Shown here piece after piece: positions 33,807 to 37,936 of a stretch of 37,936 bases of DNA (positions within the stretch are counted from its first letter, which is position 1; every line of letters begins with the position of its first letter). The position numbers were made by a program, and so were the translations under genes. The stretch comes from Jeotgalicoccus marinus DSM 19772 (GTDB taxonomy: Bacteria; Bacillota; Bacilli; Staphylococcales; Salinicoccaceae). The notes under the pieces are model-generated. The model was not told the origin of the DNA, did no database searches, and saw only the letters and a program-made list of their open reading frames with translations. The DNA lies in NCBI RefSeq assembly GCF_000425825.1, contig NZ_AUEE01000016.1, positions 1-37,936 on the forward strand, in the 5' to 3' direction.

Positions 33807-35375
33807 TTATTCTACTTTAACCTGTCCCATCATCCCATTGTCCTCATGTTCAAGTATGTGACAGTGGAACATATATATGCCTTTATTTTTAAACTGAATG
33901 GCAATTTTCACAGTCTCATCCGGGGCAACGGAAAAACTATCTTTCCAGCCTCTTTCGTTCTCAGGTGGTGCTTCTCCATTCCTGGAAAGGATTTTAAACT
34001 GAGCACCATGGATGTGGAACGGGTGAATCATGCCGCCCATCATGTCTGGTTTATTATAGATTTCCCATACTTCGGTGACACCTTGTTCCTGCGTAAAATC
34101 AATTCTTTCAGAGTCAAATTTTTTACCATTTATCGTTACCTGATCCATCATGCCGAAAAGTTCAATTTCTTTTGTTACTGGTAAATTCTTTTCTTCTTCC
34201 GTAACTGAAAAGTCATTCATTTCATCAGGTATATCTATGGTTTTACCTGTTTGATCTGTGATTTCAAAAGGTAAGAGCGTGGTACCTTCTTCGTTTACTA
34301 AAGCAATCTCTTCATTAGTTTTAACTTGTGAGAAGTCAATGACTATTTCGGCCCGTTCTGAAGGCGTGAGTGTGATTTCTTGCATTGAGACCGGTTCATT
34401 TAAAAATCCGCCTTCCGTTGCGACTTGTACAAAAGAATCTTCTGTATTTAGTTTAACGGTGTAGTTTCTTGCATTTGAGCTATTTAAAAGTCGAAGCCTT
34501 ACTTTTTCTTTATCTACAGTTAATTTTGGATTTAATGTTCCATTAATTAATGATGTATCTCCGACAGTGCCATCTTCATTTGCTGCTGCTTTATAATTCA
34601 ACTGTTTTTCGTCATCAAAGACTCTGTCCTGGAAAATGAGAGGAATGTCATTTTCTCCATATTCACTTGGTAATTCGAGATTTTTTGAATTTTGGTCCTC
34701 GATATAAATTAACCCAGCAAGTCCGTTGTACACTTGTTCAGAGGTTTTTCCTTCCGGGTGGGGATGGAACCACAATGTGGCAGCTTCCTGTGTCACTTCA
34801 AATTCAATAGTACTCTCTTCGCCTGGCTCCAATACATTGTGTGGACCACCATCGTCATTCCCTGGCACTTCCAATCCATGCCAGTGAAAAGTGGTATTTT
34901 CATTGAGTTCATTGATTAAGTTTATTTTCACAGTATCTCCTTTTTCAAATTGAAGCATGGGACCTAGAAACGAGTCATTATAGCCATATGTTTTTGTTTG
35001 AACGCCATCAAATATTTCTGTTTCTCCTTTTTGCGCGCGTATTGTATACTCAGTTCCTTTGTTGCTGTCGCTTTTGAGTACAGGGGGGATATTCAGTTCA
35101 TTCTCTCCTGTCGAATCAATTAGACTTACCACATCATCATGATCCATATGACCATTACCCATGGAACCATTATTCATTTCTCCTTCACTGGAGGAGTTAT
35201 TCATATTTTCTTCCATAGAATTTTCATTGTCCTCATTCATATTCATCTGTTCATTTGAATCCTTTCCATTGTTAGTATCTTCTACAGATGCTTCTCCGTC
35301 ATTGCTTGTACAAGCTGATAAAACAATGACCATCATCAGAGAAAACAAACTTATCAATAGGTTCTTTTTTCTCAT
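33807..35375 (-). CDS. mco: Multicopper oxidase lipoprotein (Mco/CopA-like)
   Basis: The 522-residue product has a lipoprotein signal ending LSACT and a long Asn/Met/Glu-rich linker (MNMNEDNENSMEENMNN..., GHMDHDD) suited to binding copper. Three cupredoxin domains follow, with all four copper-binding motifs: TFHWHGLE, WFHPHPEG, HPFHIHGAQF and HCHILEHEDNGMMG, covering type 1, 2 and 3 sites. Such enzymes oxidise Cu(I) to less toxic Cu(II) outside the membrane. It belongs to the staphylococcal copper-island mco group, though the Met-rich linker is longer than I recall for S. aureus Mco. It is transcribed leftward from the 35376-35500 region. Confidence 0.94.
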   Translation of the reverse strand: MRKKNLLISLFSLMMVIVLSACTSNDGEASVEDTNNGKDSNEQMNMNEDNENSMEENMNNSSSEGEMNNGSMGNGHMDHDDVVSLIDSTGENELNIPPVLKSDSNKGTEYTIRAQKGETEIFDGVQTKTYGYNDSFLGPMLQFEKGDTVKINLINELNENTTFHWHGLEVPGNDDGGPHNVLEPGEESTIEFEVTQEAATLWFHPHPEGKTSEQVYNGLAGLIYIEDQNSKNLELPSEYGENDIPLIFQDRVFDDEKQLNYKAAANEDGTVGDTSLINGTLNPKLTVDKEKVRLRLLNSSNARNYTVKLNTEDSFVQVATEGGFLNEPVSMQEITLTPSERAEIVIDFSQVKTNEEIALVNEEGTTLLPFEITDQTGKTIDIPDEMNDFSVTEEEKNLPVTKEIELFGMMDQVTINGKKFDSERIDFTQEQGVTEVWEIYNKPDMMGGMIHPFHIHGAQFKILSRNGEAPPENERGWKDSFSVAPDETVKIAIQFKNKGIYMFHCHILEHEDNGMMGQVKVE

Positions 35376-35439
35376 ACTTTACAATCCCTTCTTTCTACTT
35401 TTAATAAAGAACTTGTCATTCCTTTATGTATTAGACTAG

Positions 35440-35645
35440 ATTATAATTTTCGAGAATCCGTGCATAAAATGAGTATTTAATATGACAAAAACTACATGTA
35501 AAATTAAGTTTAAAAAACGACCGTTTATTGGAACATCAGGAAGAGAACAAACATAGTTGATTTTACTATAGATTGAAAGTACAAAAACCCGTACAATTAT
35601 CTTTGTACAATATTTTAAAAACTTATTGAGTTTTTGTACTATAGC
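35440..35645. promoter_or_regulatory. Resolution-site-like region with res-like palindrome, copy 2
   Basis: AAACGACCGTTTATTG (35515-35530) repeats the core of the palindrome at 20208-20225. Further right are GTACAA-TTATCT-TTGTAC and the wider dyad AGTACAAAAAC/GTTTTTGTACT (about 35578-35641). Several short dyads upstream of a resolvase gene are typical of a res site with subsites. The gene that would use it is broken. Confidence 0.45.
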
Positions 35646-35720
35646 CAAAGCTTATGAATGCTAATTAGAGTATAGAATACATATAACCCCCCACTAAGAG
35701 AAACATAAGGAGGAAAAATT

Positions 35721-36296
35721 ATGAGCAAAGTTGGTTATGCCAGGGTCAGTACGAGAGATCAGAATTTAAATAGTTAAATTGATGTCTTAAATAAATATGG
35801 TTGTAATCGAATATTTTCCGAAAAGGTAAGTGGCAAGAAATATAAAAGAACAGAGCTTGACAAATGTCTCGACTACCTACGTAAAGGGGATACTTTAGTA
35901 ATCACAAAGTTAGATCGACTCGGACGTACAACGAAACAATTAATAGAACTATCTCAATACCTCGATGAAAAGAATATAGATTTGGAAATAATAGATATGA
36001 ATATTAATACCAAAGATGCAATGGGGAGGATGTTCTTCACTATGATGAGTGCTTTTGCAGAGCTCGAAGCAAATCTATTGAGTGAAAGAACGAAAAAGGG
36101 TTTAGAATCTGCTCGATCAAGAGGTAGAATGGGAGGAAGGCCTAAATTTCCGAAAGATAAAAGGGAAATGGTCATTTCTCTGTATGAGAGTGAGAAATAC
36201 ACAATAAATGAAATCATCAGGATGACAGGGGTATCAAGAGGTACCATCTATAACATGATTAATAGCAAGTCTGAGAAAAAGATCGGAGAGAAATGA
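35721..36296 (+). pseudogene. Serine resolvase/invertase broken by one nonsense codon
   Basis: From ATG 35721 (AAGGAGG upstream) the frame encodes MSKVGYARVSTRDQNLNS, with catalytic Ser10, and then TAA at codon 19 (35775-35777), where relatives have CAA (Gln) in QIDVL. The remaining 172 codons are open: TKLDRLGRTTKQL, FFTMMSAFAELEANLLSERT and the helix-turn-helix INEIIRMTGVSRGTIYNMI. A single C-to-T change thus separates it from an intact Bin/Tn3-type resolvase of 191 residues. Translation from ATG 35982 would lack the catalytic serine. mod follows almost directly. Confidence 0.88.
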
Positions 36297-36300
36297 TTTT

Positions 36301-37605
36301 ATGGAAACAAAGCTCCAGCAAGAGATAAATAATGTTCTAAAAGTATTTCCTGAATATTGGCATGAAGATATATTATTGAAGAATAAGTTGATTGAAGATA
36401 TACGTTCTTACAATGAAAAATTAATAGAAGCTCTTCTATCGAACGAATCGATAAGAGATACATATTCCCTCGAGCTACCGTCGGGCTTAGTTTTTAAGAT
36501 AGAAGAGTTCATCAGTATGCTACGTTTCAAAAACTACTGGGATAACAGCTACACAAAATATACAAATGAAATTGGTCTCACCAGTGAAAATAAGTATTTT
36601 AAGTATAATTCTGATGTAGTTCTAGATTTTCCGCACAAAGATGGTGTTTTAGAAGGAGGAATGACGACAGAAGAAAAAGGGAAAGACGAAGTTTATTATC
36701 ATAACACCTTAGCCAAAGAAGAGATTGATACACTTTTAGCTCCTAAAATTCTAACTAATATTATCAAATATGCTAAAAACGAAGAGACGAATTTAGATAA
36801 ATTCTCAGATAAAGATAATTTGATTCTAAAAGCTAATAATCTTATTGGATTATATTCATTGAGAGAACGTTACGCGGGGAAAGTAAAGTTAATTTATATA
36901 GATCCACCTTACAATACTGGTGGAGATAGTTTTAAATATAATGACCAGTTCAACCATTCTACGTGGTTGGTATTTATGAAAAATCGGTTGGAAGCCGCCA
37001 AAGAACTATTGAGTCCTGATGGTTCTATATGGATTAATATCGATGATAATGAGTCACATTACGCAAAAATATTGATGGATGAAATATATGGTAGAAACAA
37101 TTTTGTTGCTAATATAGTTTGGCAAAAAAGAACCTCTCCTGATTCTAGAATCTCTTTAGGAGCTGCGCACGATAATATATTAGTCTATGCAAAAGATATT
37201 AATTTATTCAAACCAACAATTAATAAAGTTCCTTTGTCAGAAAAGAGGATTTCAGAATACAAAAACCCAGATAATGATATAAATGGCCCTTGGGTCTCTG
37301 TAGATATGACAGGGCAAACAGGACATGCAACTAAAAGCCAATTTTACAATGTCACACTCCCAAACGGTACGATAATATCTCCTCCTTCCAATAGATGTTG
37401 GGCGATAAGTGAAAAAGAATTTGTAAACCTTAGAAAACAAGGAAGGATTTGGTTTGGTATTAATGGTGATTCACGTCCAAGATTGAAAAAATATTTGAGT
37501 GAGTCAGATGGTGCAACAAGTTGGACTTGGTGGACGAATGGTGATGTTGGACATAACCAAGAAGCAAAAAAAGAAATAAATAAAATATTGTCTGATGTGG
37601 AGTGA
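36301..37605 (+). pseudogene. mod: Type III restriction-modification methyltransferase (Mod), 3'-truncated
   Basis: The 434 residues retain the N-terminal region and the DPPYNTGGDSF catalytic motif (motif IV, DPPY) at about residue 202, followed by FMKNRLEAAKELLSPDGSIWINIDDNE, typical of beta-class DNA methyltransferases. In this class the AdoMet-binding FxGxG motif comes near the C-terminus; it is missing, because the gene ends abruptly at a TGA supplied by the IS3-family end. Full Mod subunits are about 600 residues or more. It should be inactive, and no res gene is seen in the window. Confidence 0.88.
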
Positions 37606-37936
37606 CCTGATGTCACTTAAGTTTACAGTTGAATAAAATAAATTTTTCTCTGGGATATGAACATGTTCATATCTCAGTTTTTTTTATGCAGCCACACGAC
37701 GAAGTTCGATTGGTGTCAAACCAAACAGCACATCTTGTGGTCGTTCATGGTTATAAAAATGGATATAATGATTGAGATCTTCCACCAGGTGTTGGTAGGT
37801 GGCATAGCCACCTGACTTTCTAACTAAGTGATAACGCTCTGATTTTAACTTACCAAAAAATGACTCCATCGGCCCATTATCAATACATTTCCCCACTCTA
37901 GACATGCTCTGAGTCATCTGATTCACATTTAACAGT
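37603..37936 (-). mobile_element. IS3-family insertion sequence, partial (window edge)
   Basis: The reading frame of mod stops exactly where TGACCTGATGTCAC begins, and a transposase C-terminus of the IS3 family lies 80 bp further in. This suggests 37603 is the IS boundary, with TG as terminal bases. A perfect 20-bp palindrome (37654-37673) followed by a long T-run on the + strand would block read-through from mod into the IS. The other end is beyond the window. Confidence 0.75.
37684..37936 (-). CDS. IS3-family transposase OrfB, C-terminal part
   Basis: The visible 83 residues contain SRVGKCIDNGPMESFFGKLKSE, with the last catalytic Glu of the DDE triad, and the typical IS3/IS150 ending HYIHFYNHERPQ...LTPIELR. 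The reading frame is open to the window edge (residues before MNQMTQSMS are L-L-N-V), so the gene continues upstream on the minus strand beyond the window. Confidence 0.92.
   Translation of the reverse strand, partial: LLNVNQMTQSMSRVGKCIDNGPMESFFGKLKSERYHLVRKSGGYATYQHLVEDLNHYIHFYNHERPQDVLFGLTPIELRRVAA

Overview
The window looks like part of a large staphylococcal (or Staphylococcaceae) multi-resistance plasmid. This rests on low GC, strong AGGAGG-type ribosome binding sites, an IS257/IS431 end at the left edge, a Sin-type resolvase, a pI258-type cadC-cadA pair, CzrA/CzrB, an Fst-type toxin and staphylococcal-type mer genes. No replication gene lies in the window, so plasmid location is inferred, not shown.

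Layout. 1-311: partial IS257. 495-1575: spectinomycin resistance gene ant(9), convergent with a zinc-independent ribosomal protein S14 gene under a textbook Zur-box promoter. 1724-1741: a guaA-3'-end-like sequence (possible attachment scar). 2133-4752: a small hypothetical protein, an unlabelled Fst-type type I toxin-antitoxin locus (24-aa toxin plus antisense RNA), an elaborate nested hairpin, a membrane protein, a sequence like the pC194/pUB110 rolling-circle nick site, and a Sin-type resolvase with its dyad site. 4836-6266: czrA-czrB zinc/cobalt efflux.

6576-20409: a mercury-resistance segment of about 13.8 kb bounded by ~152-bp imperfect inverted repeats that begin TGTCAC/TGTGAC. It holds a decayed ccdA-like/merA remnant, a flavoprotein disulfide reductase, a merR truncated by an IS21-family element (9416-12032), a second MerA-like reductase whose first redox-active cysteine codon is TGA, two tiny Cys/Met-rich proteins, merB with its own MerR regulator, and a complete leftward operon merR - mercury transporter - thioredoxin-like lipoprotein - CcdA-like protein - merA. 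No transposase belonging to these ends is present.

20514-24098: cadC-cadA-cadD, with a CadA carrying a freshly duplicated metal-binding domain. 24426-35375: a copper island with ResA-like, CcdA and CueP-like proteins, CopB, CopY, CopZ, a DUF1541 lipoprotein, a decayed lipoprotein, a two-component system, a 16-cysteine copper-storage-like protein and a multicopper oxidase lipoprotein. 35721-37936: a resolvase killed by one nonsense codon, a type III methyltransferase (Mod) cut short by an IS3-family element, and the edge of that element.

How the genes work together: ATP- or proton-driven pumps (CzrB, CadA, CadD, CopB) remove divalent metals and copper; MerB/MerA detoxify mercury; CopZ, CueP, the Csp-like protein and the DUF1541 lipoprotein buffer copper; the multicopper oxidase oxidises Cu(I); and two separate CcdA/thioredoxin-like redox relays serve the mercury and copper modules. 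Each module has its own metal sensor with a visible operator. Broken genes at module borders record repeated insertion and deletion.
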